From: CAVVDY01 sp963819645
GTDB taxonomy: Bacteria; Acidobacteriota; Terriglobia; Terriglobales; Acidobacteriaceae
Assembly: GCA_963819645.1 (NCBI GenBank)
Contig: CAWFWZ010000016.1
Span: 1-64,000, forward strand
Direction of reading: 5' to 3'
Length of the DNA stretch: 64,000 nucleotides
In this document: positions 63,326-64,000 of the stretch, piece by piece
Numbering within the stretch: the first letter of the stretch is position 1
How the letters are laid out: each line of letters begins with the position of its first letter
Position numbers and translations under genes: made by a program
The notes under the pieces: generated by a model
What the model saw: only the letters and a program-made list of their open reading frames with translations
What the model was told of the DNA's origin: nothing
Databases searched by the model: none

Positions 63326-63423
63326 CCACCAGGAGAATCAACCAACGACTCAAATTTTGGGGCTGTAAGTATTTGACGCTTCAGGCGCCAAATAGATTCG
63401 GACTCGCCCCTACGGCCAAAAAC

Positions 63424-63499
<76 letters not shown>

Positions 63500-63527
63500 T
63501 TCTAAACCTCTGCGACACTCGCAACAC

Positions 63528-63602
63528 TGGAGCGGGAGACGGGAATCGAACCCGCGACCAACAGCTTGGAAGGCTGTGACTCTACCACTGAGTTACTCCC
63601 GC
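63528..63602 (-). tRNA. trnG: tRNA-Gly (TCC)
   Basis: 5' GCGGGAG pairs with CTCCCGC, then T and encoded CCA. Anticodon stem ACAGC/GCTGT with loop CTTCCAA. 28 bases from tRNA-Thr, in the same order as the E. coli glyT-thrT-tufB operon. Confidence 0.96.
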
Positions 63603-63839
63603 TCAATTCTGCCGTCCCTACGGGACTCCCGGCCTCATTTGCGTGCCTTACCCAGCACTCCGGCTTTGCCTCCGTGCTGGGCTAAGCTATTTCGGCCCTA
63701 CGGGCCTGGACCATTGCTGATGCTGACCGACTCGACCTTGAAACCTGTTTCAGTCGGTTTTCAGCACTCCAGAACGCAATCCTCAGCGGCCGACCCATTT
63801 GACCAACTTCTGCACAGGTCACTGGCCACCGACAACTGA
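63603..63839. repeat. Hairpin-rich spacer upstream of the tRNA genes
   Basis: Contains CCCAGCACTCCGGCTTTGCC, TCCGTGCTGGG and GGCCCTACGGGCC, further members of the lineage hairpin family. No gene. Confidence 0.5.
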
Positions 63840-63992
63840 CTACTTCTCTCCATCGCGCTCGCGATCCAGCTTCCGGCTCCACGTCAGCGTACGGATGGCG
63901 AACAACGCCAAAACCGCCAGAGTCGCCAGCTTAAACTTGCGATCGTCGATGGTGACTGCCGTCAAAAGCGCCAGCACCACGTAGGCACCCAT
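63840..63992 (-). CDS. Small membrane protein, possibly continuing beyond the window
   Basis: Reads MGAYVVLALLTAVTIDDRKF, then KLATLAVLALFAIRTLTWSR and KLDRERDGEK before the stop. Two hydrophobic segments and a charged tail. The ATG at 63992 may be internal to a longer gene, since the frame stays open to the window end. Confidence 0.5.
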   Translation of the reverse strand: MGAYVVLALLTAVTIDDRKFKLATLAVLALFAIRTLTWSRKLDRERDGEK

Positions 63993-64000
63993 CGCTATCC

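Overview
The window reads as two unrelated genomes joined near position 23,800. Left of it (1-23.8 kb) the gene content is alphaproteobacterial, probably Rhizobiales. It holds groESL behind a CIRCE operator, a cytochrome c', a cold-shock protein, a small LigD-type DNA ligase, and IS21, IS5, IS1182 and IS256 transposases or remnants. Right of it (23.8-64 kb) the gene content and order are acidobacterial (Terriglobia/Koribacter-like): GH15 glucoamylase, CarD-family factor, S46 peptidase, a six-domain ribosomal protein S1, and the tRNA-Gly/tRNA-Thr/tuf/rpmG/tRNA-Trp/secE/nusG/rplKAJL/rpoBC block. At the join groEL and the glucoamylase gene, on opposite strands, are both cut off. A chimeric read or misassembly of a mixed sample is the simplest explanation.

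Both halves carry many single-base frameshifts, including in genes that cannot be dead (rpoB, rpoC, mnmA, groEL). I therefore treat most frameshifts in otherwise intact genes as sequencing errors. Only short isolated fragments are called pseudogenes.

Left half: 0-2.2 kb is an IS21 element (istA and partial istB). 2.2-3.6 kb is an operon of three overlapping genes (HTH protein, Cys-rich protein, unknown protein) whose far end runs into the IS21 terminal repeats. 3.9-9.8 kb is accessory scrap: AT-rich orphan genes, an IS5 element, and fragments of HsdM, an oxalate-decarboxylase cupin, a TIR protein, a GNAT enzyme and two IS1182 transposases. 10.1-13.1 kb holds a DnaQ-like exonuclease next to a RecD2 helicase. 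13-20.5 kb mixes small genes, a dispersed repeat, a serine-recombinase remnant, cytochrome c', a broken cupin, a DNA-ligase operon and cspA. 20.8-23.8 kb has a Tat-signal isoaspartyl methyltransferase, an IS256 remnant and groESL.

Right half: glucoamylase; a GAF-GAF-sigma54 activator followed by twin palindromes, a STAS protein and an RpiB-like/AraC fusion whose isomerase active site looks dead; S46 peptidase; cysteine desulfurase and mnmA (sulfur transfer to tRNA); envelope and stress proteins (YtxH, CarD, PRC barrel, HIT); rpsA; a LysW-like operon; M28 peptidase; rhomboid; pyruvate kinase with an ABM-like protein; YihY; then the transcription/translation superoperon on the minus strand. Intergenic gaps are filled with short perfect hairpins and a longer repeat typical of this lineage.
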